NCBI GenBank assembly: GCA_964583615.1
Contig: CAZOWM010000023.1
Span: forward strand, 1 to 52,568
From: CAZOWM01 sp964583615
Lineage (GTDB): Bacteria > Spirochaetota > B62-G9 > DRHN01
Length of the DNA stretch: 52,568 nt
Reading direction: 5' to 3'
Shown one piece after another: positions 34,688 to 43,681 of the stretch (positions within the stretch are counted from its first letter, which is position 1; the number at the start of each line of letters is the position of its first letter). The translations under genes were made by a program, and so were the position numbers. The notes beneath the pieces are model-generated. The model saw nothing but the letters and a program-made list of their open reading frames with translations, was not told the DNA's origin and did not search any database.

Positions 34688-35473
34688 CTACTTTTTCCGA
34701 AAGGCTTCTGTGTAGGAATCCGCATAAATCTGCCGGTTCATTATGAGCTCTGCGGTTAAAATTGCGTTTATCAGTTCATCGTCGAGCACGTTCATTATTG
34801 CTGTATCGCACCCGTTTGCAATGAGCATTGTCAGAAACACCCGGTTTATAAGGCCTTTATGTTTTGCTCCGCTTGAAATATTCGTCAAACCGCAGACAAT
34901 ATGGCATGGAGGATCGGAAAACAGCTGAAACTGATTTGCAGCGCTGAGAATTTCCTTGGATTGCTCCTGCATGAATTTCAGCGGCATAATGATTGGATCG
35001 AGAAAGATCTGATCAGGGGAAAGGCCGAATTCCATGGCCTTTTCTATGATCTTGGCTGCGTTTTCCACACGCTTGTCAGCTGTTGCGGGGGACCCCGCTT
35101 CATCCATTACGAGTCCGATTATCGAAGCGCCGTGCTCCGCAACGATGGGGAAAAGCTCGTTCATCTTTTCCTCAACCGCGGTGGTTGAGTTTACGAGCGG
35201 CGGTTTCTTACAGACCTTCATTGCTTCTGTCAACATTCTCGGCCTGTTGTTATCGATTGAAATAGGCGTGTCTACTTCCTCCTGAATCATTTCAATCATC
35301 CAGCAGAGGTCTTCCGGTTTATTCGATGCTGCCCCGAGGTTCACGTCAATGTACGATGCCTTGGCATCCGCTTGTTTCCGTGCCCACTTTTTTATCACGT
35401 CTCCATCTTTGTTCACGATCGCATTCTTTATATCCTTGAAGCCCGCGTTAATCCTCTCACCTATCATTATCAT
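34688..35473 (-). CDS. acsE: Methyltetrahydrofolate:corrinoid/iron-sulfur protein methyltransferase
   Basis: AcsE moves the methyl group of 5-methyl-THF to the cobalt of the corrinoid/iron-sulfur protein, joining the methyl and carbonyl branches of the Wood-Ljungdahl pathway. The 261-residue product matches the known size and has the pterin-binding TIM-barrel blocks: MIGERINAGFKDIKNAI, ASYIDVNLGAASNKPEDL, TPISIDNNRP, PLVNSTTAVEEKM, IFLDPIIMPLKF and HIVCGLTNISSGAKH, including the catalytic-site asparagine region. It lies 29 bases after acsD in the same string. ATG 35473 has AGGAGGAG upstream. Confidence 0.95.
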   Translation of the reverse strand: MIMIGERINAGFKDIKNAIVNKDGDVIKKWARKQADAKASYIDVNLGAASNKPEDLCWMIEMIQEEVDTPISIDNNRPRMLTEAMKVCKKPPLVNSTTAVEEKMNELFPIVAEHGASIIGLVMDEAGSPATADKRVENAAKIIEKAMEFGLSPDQIFLDPIIMPLKFMQEQSKEILSAANQFQLFSDPPCHIVCGLTNISSGAKHKGLINRVFLTMLIANGCDTAIMNVLDDELINAILTAELIMNRQIYADSYTEAFRKK

Positions 35474-35502
35474 TGGCCATCTCCTCCTTATACAATTTAG
35501 CT

Positions 35503-36447
35503 TTAAATAGTTTTTTGAACGCTCTTGATCGCATCAGGGTGTGCCATAATAAGAATATCCGCTCCGGCATGCATGTACCCTTCTGCACAAGCAGCTTCCC
35601 ACATCGGTCCCCTTTTCTCAAGCTTCCCCCATCCCGGGAGAATGTCATCATCCGCAACCGCTTCCTTGACCCTGTAGGTTTCACCCGCAACGTCGCATAT
35701 CTGCGGTGCCGCCATGAGCTCATCGCCTTTCAATCCCGCATTCCTGCATCGTTCGATGATCGTATAAACATAGTCATACCCGTATCCAAGTGCCGCTGTG
35801 GTCTGGAACATGATGACATCTTTGAGGTCATAATCCGCGTCCTGGAGGAGTATGTTTACCTGTTTTCCGATGTTTATGTCCACCGGGGCTTCTGAGATGA
35901 TCTTATGCTTGTCTGCTTTGCAGATGGCAACAATGGTCATGTAATTCGATTCTTTGGCCGAACCGATTACACAATTTTCTCCTTTACACGCCTCCGAACA
36001 CTCCGGGAGAACGTGGTTGTCTTTCTCGTCATCGCCGCACCCCCAAATAATGAGAGGAACATCAACCGCTTTCAGCACAGTTTCAATGACTTTGGCGCAT
36101 TCCGAAGGAGACGCATCCTTTCCCGCAGGTTCCGCACCGAGCATCTTGATGCTGATAAGATCCACCCCGTATTCCTCCACATTTTTTTGCGCCCACTCGG
36201 CAGGTGAATTGATCTCCCCCCCGATGGCTTTGGTGATCTGTTCCGGCCAGTCCGGTGCGATATCCGAGATGAATCCTGCAATCACCGTCTTGTTCGGGAG
36301 TTCTCCTTCAAATGTGAGAAAAGGGAACGTTGTCGCCCCACCAACGGTTACCGTCTTCCCGCGAGTACCCCCTTGTTCCTTTGTCGCTCCAATTGTAACG
36401 GTATTGATCCTTGATGTCCATTTTTCCTTTACATCAGGAATTTCCAT
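35503..36447 (-). CDS. acsD: Corrinoid/iron-sulfur protein, small subunit (CODH/ACS delta)
   Basis: A 314-residue TIM-barrel subunit that pairs with AcsC to form the corrinoid/iron-sulfur protein, which carries the methyl group from AcsE to acetyl-CoA synthase. Seen: TRGKTVTVGGATTFPFLTFE, FISDIAPDWPEQI, DLISIKMLGAEPAGKDAS, VPLIIWGCGDDEKDNHVLPE and an ending with ADILIMAHPDAIKSV. The gene overlaps the end of cooC by 14 bases, with its ribosome site GGAGG inside cooC. The order acsC-acsV-cooC-acsD-acsE resembles classic acetogen clusters such as Moorella and Carboxydothermus. Confidence 0.95.
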   Translation of the reverse strand: MEIPDVKEKWTSRINTVTIGATKEQGGTRGKTVTVGGATTFPFLTFEGELPNKTVIAGFISDIAPDWPEQITKAIGGEINSPAEWAQKNVEEYGVDLISIKMLGAEPAGKDASPSECAKVIETVLKAVDVPLIIWGCGDDEKDNHVLPECSEACKGENCVIGSAKESNYMTIVAICKADKHKIISEAPVDINIGKQVNILLQDADYDLKDVIMFQTTAALGYGYDYVYTIIERCRNAGLKGDELMAAPQICDVAGETYRVKEAVADDDILPGWGKLEKRGPMWEAACAEGYMHAGADILIMAHPDAIKSVQKTI

Positions 36448-37201
36448 CTTTACCTCCTATTTTCTCAATGATTTGTTGAATAGTAAAGTTTATCGGGGAA
36501 TTTTTCAGCGCGCTCAGCGGTTTTCCTTGAAAAATGACATCACTGACCGATCTGTCGAAAGGCATGTCGGTCAGGTATTCCATACCGAGATCTTGAATGC
36601 GTTTTTTCAATTCCGGCTTTCTTTCCTCGCCTATCATGTTCATGACGACATATTCCTTTTTTATTGCGCTTTTGAGTTTTTCGGTAAGTTTTTTGATATT
36701 TACCGCCGTGTTGAGGGAAATCGGATTATCGTTTATAACGATGATCAGTGAATCGATATTATGGGTGGTGCGCCTGCTGATATGCTCGAGACCCGCTTCA
36801 TTGTCCATGACAATCCAGTTGTACAGGGGAAAAAGCTCCTCTGAAAATTTTCTCACAAGGGTGTTGAGATAGCAGTAACAGCCTGATCCCTCTCCCCGAC
36901 CCATTGTAAGGAGATCAAATCCCTCGGCTTCGTCGATAATTTGATGAAGTCCCGTCTCCACGTAGTTTGCCTTCGACATTCCGGGTGGAAAATTTTTTAT
37001 ATCATTCAGAACATCCTCCCTGAGCTCACCGAGAGTCTTACTTACCTTGATTCCGAGCATGGCACCGAGGTTTGCGTCAGGGTCTGCGTCTATGGCCAGA
37101 ACGGGCCCCCACCCCTTTTCCACCAGGTGGAACACAATCAGTGCAGCAAGTGTCGATTTTCCGGTTCCGCCTTTTCCCGCAACTGCTATGCTTTTTGCCA
37201 C
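36434..37201 (-). CDS. cooC: CooC/AcsF-type nickel-insertion ATPase (within acs genes)
   Basis: A 255-residue MinD-type ATPase used to mature nickel enzymes (CODH, ACS). Seen: deviant Walker A AVAGKGGTGKSTLAAL, AIDADPDANLGAMLG, the metal-binding CxC in SGCYCYLN and IVMDNEAGLEHISRRT. It starts at GTG with AAAGG upstream, 18 bases after acsV. A second member is at 50717-51484, next to CODH. Position inside the acs genes suggests this copy serves acetyl-CoA synthase (the AcsF role) and the other serves CODH, but the sequence does not prove it. Confidence 0.9.
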   Translation of the reverse strand: MAKSIAVAGKGGTGKSTLAALIVFHLVEKGWGPVLAIDADPDANLGAMLGIKVSKTLGELREDVLNDIKNFPPGMSKANYVETGLHQIIDEAEGFDLLTMGRGEGSGCYCYLNTLVRKFSEELFPLYNWIVMDNEAGLEHISRRTTHNIDSLIIVINDNPISLNTAVNIKKLTEKLKSAIKKEYVVMNMIGEERKPELKKRIQDLGMEYLTDMPFDRSVSDVIFQGKPLSALKNSPINFTIQQIIEKIGGKDGNS

Positions 37202-37219
37202 AAATAGTACCTTTCCGTC

Positions 37220-39109
37220 TTAATCAAATGAAGTTCTACTGAATTCCTCAATGTCTGTGTGCGGAAGAAATAGTGCCTTCTGGAATTCCTCAACATAGTC
37301 GTGAGCACCCATCAAGTCGTAATACGTGGTCGCACGTCGAATGGAGGTAATCTTTTGAAATGCTTCCTGATAAAAAGCGACCATTTTCGCTCCTCTGATG
37401 GACGTGTTGCCCACGAACTCGAACTTCCCCCTGTCGATGTCAGGAAGAAGGCCGATTACGATTGCATTCTCGATATTGATATAGTTTCCGAACGCGCCCG
37501 CGATGAAAAACTTGTTGATATCTGAAAAATCGAGATCAAGTCTTTTCAGTAAGATCTTCATCGCTCCGTATATCGCCGCCTTTGCGGTTATCACGTTTTC
37601 AATGTCCGACTCCGTGATGAATATTCCCTTCCCCCGATTTCCGTTTATGCTGCTGAGTATAAAACTTTGCACACCTTTGATTGTCTCGATACACTCTGAG
37701 CTGTTCAGAATGAAGTTTCCGGAGCGGTTGATATAGCGTTTTTTCAGAAGGGCAGCGACCGCGTCGATGATTCCTGAGCCGCATATTCCCTTTGGCTGTT
37801 TTCCTCCGATCGTACTGTACTTGATATCGCCGTTTTCAATGTAGACACGTTCTATTGCTCCCGATTCCGCACGCATTCCGCACGCGACACTCGCTCCTTC
37901 CAGGGCAGGCCCTGCTGAAGCCGAGACCGCAACAAGCCATTCCTTGTTTCCGATGACGATCTCCCCGTTCGTTCCGATATCCACGAGAAGCGATATTTGA
38001 TCTCTCTCATACATACCGGTTGCGAGAATTCCTGCAGTGACGTCACTCCCCACCCAGGCTGAAATTCCCGGAAGCGAATAGAGCAACCCACGCGGATTTA
38101 TCTGAATTCCGACCTCTGCCGCGCGAAGAGGAGGCGGCTCAACCGACGTCGCGACATATGGGTTCCTCCGTATATTGTACGTCGGTAAACCGAGAAGAAA
38201 GTGTCCCATTGCCGTGTTTCCCGCACATACGATAGCGGTGATGTCTTTCAGGCTCACGTTCTTATCTTCCGTGAGAGCGTTGATGAGACGATTTATATCC
38301 AGCACCAGCAGTTTCTGCAGCTCCTCGTCACCCCTTTTCTCAGCTGAAATCATCCTTCGTGTTACTTCTCTCCCGTAGATTCCCTGAGAATTAAAAATCG
38401 CCTTTGCGTCGATCGTCTTCAGTGTGTTTGCGTCTACAAGGTGGGCCACGATCGTCGTTGTCCCCATGTCCACGATGACCATGTAGTTGCTGTCCGCGGT
38501 ATTGCCTCCCTCAACATTCATTATCTCACCCACGTTTTTCCGCATTCCGAGAGTTACAGTAACGCGAAAATCGTTTTTTCTCAGAATTTCCGGAAGCCTT
38601 TTCATGATCTTGAGACCCATCTGCATTGAACAGAACACCTCGAGCTTCTTGCAGATTGCTTCACCGAGCCGTTCGTGATCTGCCGTATTATTTGCAAGCG
38701 AGGGTTTTTCGAGCTCGATATTGAGCTTTACCGTCAGGGGAGAAGGCATGAACTCTTCTGAGAGCAGGGTCTGCTCAAAATCTCTGAAACGGTCTGCCTC
38801 TTTGTCGGCCTTTTTTTTCTCCTTTGCGAGTGTCTCCTCCGGAATCTCTACTACCAGGTCGCTTTTCACATACGTCATGCATGCAAGCACGAACCCTCGT
38901 TTGATTTCATCTCTGGTGAGTTTTTCTGTTATACCGCCGCTGACCTCTCCTTCCCTTACAATCATCTTGCAACGTCCGCAAATACCGTCACCCCCGCATA
39001 GATTGTTGATAGTGATATGTGCCTGTGATACAGCTTCAAGAAGAGAGGTTCCCTTTTCCACATTGACAGTCGTGTTTTGTGGGAAAAATGTTACCGTGCA
39101 TTCATCCAT
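37220..39109 (-). CDS. acsV: Reductive activator of corrinoid/iron-sulfur protein (RACo/AcsV)
   Basis: A 629-residue ATP-dependent activator that reduces inactive Co(II) in the corrinoid/iron-sulfur protein back to Co(I). It has an N-terminal [2Fe-2S] ferredoxin domain (CGGDGICGRCKMIV, then a later LACMT cysteine) and a large ASKHA-type ATPase domain with two phosphate loops (VIVDMGTTTIVAHLV and LLVDIGTNGEIVIG), IVCAGNTAMGHFLLG and GICGSGIIDAVAALL. The length matches Carboxydothermus RACo (about 630). It lies 1 base after acsC. No RamA-type activator for the methylamine corrinoid proteins is in the window, so this protein may also reactivate those, which is conjecture. Confidence 0.93.
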   Translation of the reverse strand: MDECTVTFFPQNTTVNVEKGTSLLEAVSQAHITINNLCGGDGICGRCKMIVREGEVSGGITEKLTRDEIKRGFVLACMTYVKSDLVVEIPEETLAKEKKKADKEADRFRDFEQTLLSEEFMPSPLTVKLNIELEKPSLANNTADHERLGEAICKKLEVFCSMQMGLKIMKRLPEILRKNDFRVTVTLGMRKNVGEIMNVEGGNTADSNYMVIVDMGTTTIVAHLVDANTLKTIDAKAIFNSQGIYGREVTRRMISAEKRGDEELQKLLVLDINRLINALTEDKNVSLKDITAIVCAGNTAMGHFLLGLPTYNIRRNPYVATSVEPPPLRAAEVGIQINPRGLLYSLPGISAWVGSDVTAGILATGMYERDQISLLVDIGTNGEIVIGNKEWLVAVSASAGPALEGASVACGMRAESGAIERVYIENGDIKYSTIGGKQPKGICGSGIIDAVAALLKKRYINRSGNFILNSSECIETIKGVQSFILSSINGNRGKGIFITESDIENVITAKAAIYGAMKILLKRLDLDFSDINKFFIAGAFGNYINIENAIVIGLLPDIDRGKFEFVGNTSIRGAKMVAFYQEAFQKITSIRRATTYYDLMGAHDYVEEFQKALFLPHTDIEEFSRTSFD

Positions 39110-39110
39110 T

Positions 39111-40448
39111 TTAAGATTTCCAGTTGGTATTCAGAAAAGCGGGGATTTCTCGCGCCGATTCCGGCCCTATGATAACTTCTTTCCATACGGAGGTGTCCTC
39201 TATTTCAGCCCTGAAAACAGGAAGGAGGCCGGGAATGATCAGCTTTCTGTGCTTCACTTTCTCTGCAACTTTCTGCGCCTCAATGGTTTTCACTACCTTT
39301 TCAGCGGAGATTTTGTCCCCTGCGTATGCGTTGAGAACTCCAAGCCCCTCGGTTTCGACAACACAGATATAAGATGGGATCTTGCTGCGCTCAACTTCTG
39401 ATTCCACGGAAAAATAGGTAAGTGAAAAATTCGTCGTAAAAAGCACTGGAGAATTCTCACCCGGCTCCCCGATTTCATAGAGTTTGGCTTCAACGGTGTT
39501 GGGAACCTGAGGATCGGTGTAGATATTCTGCACAACGACCATTATGGGGAGTAACTCCCAGGGATCGGCGTTGTCGATCAGAACGATGCCAGCATATTTT
39601 GCGGCATATGCTGCAGCATTCACCGTTTCGTCATCCTGATTCTCGGCGCCGATCTCCACCATAGAGGGGTATCCGAACGGTTTGAAATTCTTTTTCAGGG
39701 CAGCCCTCCGGGTTATTGTGAGAGATCGAATCGTGTCTCCCATGTTTTCCGATTCGAAGGAGAGGACTATGTCTTCAACTCCGCCGTCCTTGGCTTTTTT
39801 CGTAAGGTCTGCGAGCTCTTCGAGGCTGCTTCCCCGTACCGCAAGGGGGAACTTCAGTTCTTTTGCAATCTCGATGAAATCATCGATATTCGAACTGTCT
39901 GCAAAATATATGAGCGGTTTTTTGTCCTTTACCGCTTCGCCTGCGTCTTTCATGGTTCCAGCACTTTTTCCGATGAGAATAAGCGGGAGCGTGCTCTTAT
40001 CTGCGATTTTCTTTACCCTCTCGACCGGGTTTGCGCACCCGTCGATCTCGACCCCCGCGAGCTGGACTTTGATGGTTTCACCCACTCTATCAAAAGTAGA
40101 ATGATTGATGGTTTCGCACTTTTCAAGCGCCTCTTCATCCGATATGGATGCTTGGATTTTCACGGCGATTCCACACGGTCTGTGAAACTTTTCTTCGTGC
40201 CTGTAGAGCACTGTCTCCTGGCCGATTTCAAAATGTGCGCTTTCCTGACCGATTTTGATGAGACGCATCGGCGGGGTTGATGCTTCTGCTAGGGTTACCT
40301 TCGCCTCCTCCGAAAGGTGGGGGCAATCGGTAATTGCTTTCTGTTTTGCCGCGACCTGCATTGCAAAGGCCATACAGGTCGGAAAGCCGCAGTCTTTGCA
40401 GTTCGTTTTCGGTAATAATTTATAAATCTGCATGCCTGTTAGTGCCAT
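39111..40448 (-). CDS. acsC: Corrinoid/iron-sulfur protein, large subunit (CODH/ACS gamma)
   Basis: A 445-residue subunit with the N-terminal [4Fe-4S] domain CKDCGFPTCMAFAMQVAAKQ followed by the fourth cysteine in ITDC, then a TIM-barrel and a C-terminal B12-binding domain. It carries the corrinoid cofactor with AcsD. Further blocks: CAIVSFESE-like region VLSFESENMGDTI, YPSMVEIGAENQDDE and VVETEGLGVLNAYAGDKI. ATG 40448 has AGGAG upstream. A 127-base gap separates it from acsB and contains a small hairpin. Confidence 0.95.
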   Translation of the reverse strand: MALTGMQIYKLLPKTNCKDCGFPTCMAFAMQVAAKQKAITDCPHLSEEAKVTLAEASTPPMRLIKIGQESAHFEIGQETVLYRHEEKFHRPCGIAVKIQASISDEEALEKCETINHSTFDRVGETIKVQLAGVEIDGCANPVERVKKIADKSTLPLILIGKSAGTMKDAGEAVKDKKPLIYFADSSNIDDFIEIAKELKFPLAVRGSSLEELADLTKKAKDGGVEDIVLSFESENMGDTIRSLTITRRAALKKNFKPFGYPSMVEIGAENQDDETVNAAAYAAKYAGIVLIDNADPWELLPIMVVVQNIYTDPQVPNTVEAKLYEIGEPGENSPVLFTTNFSLTYFSVESEVERSKIPSYICVVETEGLGVLNAYAGDKISAEKVVKTIEAQKVAEKVKHRKLIIPGLLPVFRAEIEDTSVWKEVIIGPESAREIPAFLNTNWKS

Positions 40449-40535
40449 CTCGTATCTCCTGTGTATTTATTTGACTTTTCCCCAACACCGCCGCGTGTAT
40501 TTACATGGTAATGAAATTTTTTTGAATTTACAACG

Positions 40536-40554
40536 AAAAACCGGCTTTTCAGCC
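40536..40554 (-). terminator. Weak stem-loop with U-tract between acsB and acsC
   Basis: On the minus strand, GGCT-GAAA-AGCC (40554-40543) followed after GG by five T (40540-40536). The stem is only four GC-rich pairs, so it may act as a partial terminator, an RNA-processing/stability element, or nothing. Confidence 0.35.
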
Positions 40555-40575
40555 CCCTATCGGGTAAGGAATCGT

Positions 40576-42792
40576 TTAAAAGATCGACTCCATTTCAAGA
40601 GCAGGGTGCCCCACGCTCTGGAGAAACTCAACGAGCTTTTCCGGATCTTCCGCTTCTTCCTCTGTTGCTATCTTTTCGAAGAGATCCGAAATCTCCATGC
40701 GCTCCAGCTGCGGCTTCAACCTCTCCGCGATTTCCTCCTTCAGCGCCTTCGACATCCATACGATCCTCTTTTGTCCGCCTTCCGCAGAGATGAATTTCGG
40801 AGAAGAGATGTACATTTTTCCTATCCCCGTAAATCCCGGCATTTGCACTCCGCCCCCGATCTGACCTGCGAGGGTTGAGAACGTCATCCCTATGGGCGTC
40901 ATCCCCGTGTAATCGCGGTCAACGATCATGATACCGTTTGCTTCCGGTACCACCGCTGCAATACATTCGAAACACCCGCAGGATGTCATCGGCTCTTCCA
41001 TAATGGAGTACGCGTTGAATTTTTTAAGATTCCCGTTGGATTTCATCTCTATGTACTCGTTGATATTTTTCCACTGACCCTTTACCGGATCGATACACTC
41101 TCCCTTTGCAACCGGCTCGTTGGGACCGTGCGCGTCTATCTGATGAGATGCCTTGCAGTCGAGCCATGTGTACGCCCCGCAGAGACCGAGTCTCTGGGGA
41201 GTGACGATGCACACATGGTTCGGCGCATAGCTCTGGCACAATGTGCACGAATAATATTCTTCAACATCCTCGTCCGTCATGCCGCCAATATTGTCATCCC
41301 GCAGACTGTAAATCGCGCGCGCTTCCTCCACCAGCCTTGCGACCTCTTTCTCGTCTGTGTAAATAGTAACCTGCACCCTGTCCACGATTCGCGTGAACTC
41401 TTCGTGTATTTTTGCAACGAGAATCTCTCCGAAGTCTTTCACCTTGAAACCTTTGCTCCTTGCGTCCTTGCTGATCCTCGCCCACACGATCGCCCTCTGC
41501 CCCATATGGAATATTCCGTTTGCACATGAGATAAATTCGTGTATTCTTCTCTCGACCACACTCTCGAAATCTTCCTGAAACTGCCTCCCTGCGACGTAGA
41601 CAACAATTCCGATCGGATATGCACCCCCCTCCTCCATGTCGTCCACTTCAGGCCCCACAACTTCTATCTTTCCATCCTCGACCTCGTCCGTCGGTTTCAT
41701 TCTCAACAGCTCGAACCCGTCTGCATACTTCCCCCCGAACTGCACGAACATATCTTCTTTTCTGACACGCTCCCCTTCGAATCCTGCGCCGTAGGGCACG
41801 GGGATCGGGATCTTTTCGAGTTTTATGGTCAACCCTCTCAGCTCGATCGCCCTGGTGATGATCTCATCGAGCTTCACACCGGAAATTACGTGCTCGTAGG
41901 TGCAGATACCTGTCGGTAAAATCTCCGGAATCTCCACATTAGAGATGACAGGAAAACCAAAACTGATTGCACCCGCAGCAGTCGCGTACTTCTCGTCGGA
42001 AATCAGCTGCCCGTTATCCACTTCCGGGTCTTCCCCGAGTGCCATCACAAAGGCGTGTACCCTGTCCTTGTTGTAAAGAAGGATCTGCCTCGCAGCCTTG
42101 TAATCACCAGCCTCTATTCCGCCGAACGTCATCGCAGAGCGCGCTGCAAAGTTCAGCGCGTGAATTGCAGCGGTGATCTCCTTCCCGTATGGAACGAGAA
42201 ACGTGTCCCAGTTCATCTCTATCCGCTCTTCATTGAGCTGTTCCGCGATTGCTCTTCCGCCGCAGTGGCCCGCCATGAATACCAGAATATTGCGTTCTTG
42301 GAGCCCCCGTATGAGTTTCACCGCATCTTCATTGCTTTCGGTGTGTCCGGCGATTGCCACGAATCCGGGCATCCTTCCATCAACGAGCTTGATTCCCTGC
42401 ATTCTCAGTGTTGCATCGCTGGTAAATCCGAGCCAGATTCCATTTACCGGATTCGGGCCGATAACATACTTCAGAGACTCTATGATTTCTTCCGCGATGA
42501 GCGTAGAAACCCCGGAGTCAAGTGTGTCTCCAAGATAGGGGAGCCATAAATCTTCAGAAGGTATATCTCGCAGAAGTTTTCTCGCTTCCTGAAATGATTC
42601 GACGAGGTCTCCTATGTTCTGCACCTTCTGTCCAAGAAAAAGCATCATAATCGGCAGGTAATATCCAGTGTTCGGGTAGGCAATTGGACAGTCTTTCCCC
42701 TTTTCCTCAATTGCCTTTGTGAGCGCCTCCTCCGCCTGTCCCATAATTTTATGCGCTCCTCTGATCGCTGCTGTGGCAATTATCTTTGACAT
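40576..42792 (-). CDS. acsB: Acetyl-CoA synthase (CODH/ACS beta subunit)
   Basis: The enzyme that joins CO, the methyl group of the corrinoid protein and CoA into acetyl-CoA. The 738-residue product has all A-cluster ligands: C516, C519, C528 and C538 for the [4Fe-4S] cluster (SCTLCQSYAPNHVC and LGLCGAYTW) and the C605-G606-C607 site that binds distal nickel; each is offset by ten from the Moorella enzyme (C506, C509, C518, C528, C595, C597). The N-terminal CODH-contact domain (about 1-310) is present, as in bacterial ACS and unlike the shorter archaeal type. ATG 42792 follows AGGAG; a start at 42813 is less likely. Confidence 0.97.
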   Translation of the reverse strand: MSKIIATAAIRGAHKIMGQAEEALTKAIEEKGKDCPIAYPNTGYYLPIMMLFLGQKVQNIGDLVESFQEARKLLRDIPSEDLWLPYLGDTLDSGVSTLIAEEIIESLKYVIGPNPVNGIWLGFTSDATLRMQGIKLVDGRMPGFVAIAGHTESNEDAVKLIRGLQERNILVFMAGHCGGRAIAEQLNEERIEMNWDTFLVPYGKEITAAIHALNFAARSAMTFGGIEAGDYKAARQILLYNKDRVHAFVMALGEDPEVDNGQLISDEKYATAAGAISFGFPVISNVEIPEILPTGICTYEHVISGVKLDEIITRAIELRGLTIKLEKIPIPVPYGAGFEGERVRKEDMFVQFGGKYADGFELLRMKPTDEVEDGKIEVVGPEVDDMEEGGAYPIGIVVYVAGRQFQEDFESVVERRIHEFISCANGIFHMGQRAIVWARISKDARSKGFKVKDFGEILVAKIHEEFTRIVDRVQVTIYTDEKEVARLVEEARAIYSLRDDNIGGMTDEDVEEYYSCTLCQSYAPNHVCIVTPQRLGLCGAYTWLDCKASHQIDAHGPNEPVAKGECIDPVKGQWKNINEYIEMKSNGNLKKFNAYSIMEEPMTSCGCFECIAAVVPEANGIMIVDRDYTGMTPIGMTFSTLAGQIGGGVQMPGFTGIGKMYISSPKFISAEGGQKRIVWMSKALKEEIAERLKPQLERMEISDLFEKIATEEEAEDPEKLVEFLQSVGHPALEMESIF

Positions 42793-42879
42793 CTCTTTAC
42801 TCCTTCGTAGCAAAATTATTTATTGTGAAATCCTGGTTACAGGTTACCGTTCAGACCAATGCAAAGCGTTTTAAAGCGT

Positions 42880-43668
42880 TCAAGCCATTCTCTGTTCGGT
42901 TCCCAGAACAAGCGCTTTCACTGTCCTTTTTCTTCTACACTCAGGGCACAATCTGGCCCTTTCACGAAATTCATCCCAGTCGATTTTCACCTTTTCCAGC
43001 ATCTGCTTTTCAACTGGTTGACTCACCATCCTCGCCCCGCATTCCTCACACACCATCATTTTTACCCGTGTTTTAAACGGCGATATTTCGATTTCATCCG
43101 TATCCTCGTGTACTCTTATCTGTATCGTACCTACAGGACAGATCATCGCACATGCACCGCACCCGATACAGTCCTCAGAGGCGAGCCTGAATGGTGTTGC
43201 AACAATCCTGTCCACCCCGCGGCCAACGAAGCTGATTGCAGAACATCCGATTACTTCCTCACACACACTCGTGCATAAACCGCAGAGGATACAGTTTCTC
43301 TGGCTCTCAGTCACCTTCGGGTATGGTGTTTCTGTTACCCCCATTCGTGCGGCGAGCTCTTTAAGCTCTCTTGACTCGGGCGCGCGTGCGAGCAGGAGTT
43401 CCATCACTCCTCTTCTCGCCTTTTGCGCGCGTTCGCTTTCCACAGATACCGTGATATCTTTCCGTACCGGATAATTGCACGCAGTCACGAGCTGTGACCA
43501 CCCTCCCCTGTCCAGTTCAACGAGGCAAAGTCTGCACGCGCCTGTCGGAGGAAGGGATGCGTTGTAACAGAGGGTCGGTATCCATACTCCCGCCTTTTTC
43601 GCTGCATCGAGGATCGTTGCCTCTTTTTCCACATGTACCGAGATTCCATCAATCGTAACAGTCGGCAT
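42880..43668 (-). CDS. HoxU/NuoG-N-terminal-like iron-sulfur protein of the diaphorase
   Basis: A 262-residue electron-transfer protein. Order: [2Fe-2S] domain (LCYNASLPPTGACRLC and a later TACNY cysteine), then CILCGLCTSVCEEVIGC and CIGCGACAMICPVGTIQ for two [4Fe-4S] clusters, then a C-terminal CEECGAR plus LCPECRRK pair that could bind zinc. It resembles the N-terminal third of HydA/NuoG and the HoxU subunit, but the histidine-cysteine cluster motif normally found after the [2Fe-2S] domain is missing (residues about 90-112) and there is no H-cluster or molybdopterin domain. ATG 43668 has GGAGG at proper spacing. It follows the HydB-like gene by 13 bases. Confidence 0.8.
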   Translation of the reverse strand: MPTVTIDGISVHVEKEATILDAAKKAGVWIPTLCYNASLPPTGACRLCLVELDRGGWSQLVTACNYPVRKDITVSVESERAQKARRGVMELLLARAPESRELKELAARMGVTETPYPKVTESQRNCILCGLCTSVCEEVIGCSAISFVGRGVDRIVATPFRLASEDCIGCGACAMICPVGTIQIRVHEDTDEIEISPFKTRVKMMVCEECGARMVSQPVEKQMLEKVKIDWDEFRERARLCPECRRKRTVKALVLGTEQRMA

Positions 43669-43681
43669 ATTCACTTCCTCC

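Noticed and set aside
35954..36751. A 265-residue open frame on the + strand opposite acsD and cooC
   Set aside because: Antisense to two well-identified genes; composition is typical of a shadow frame.
41231..41244. TGGCAC-N5-GC sigma-54-like promoter on the + strand
   Set aside because: It lies inside acsB, on the opposite strand, with no gene downstream to be driven; chance match.
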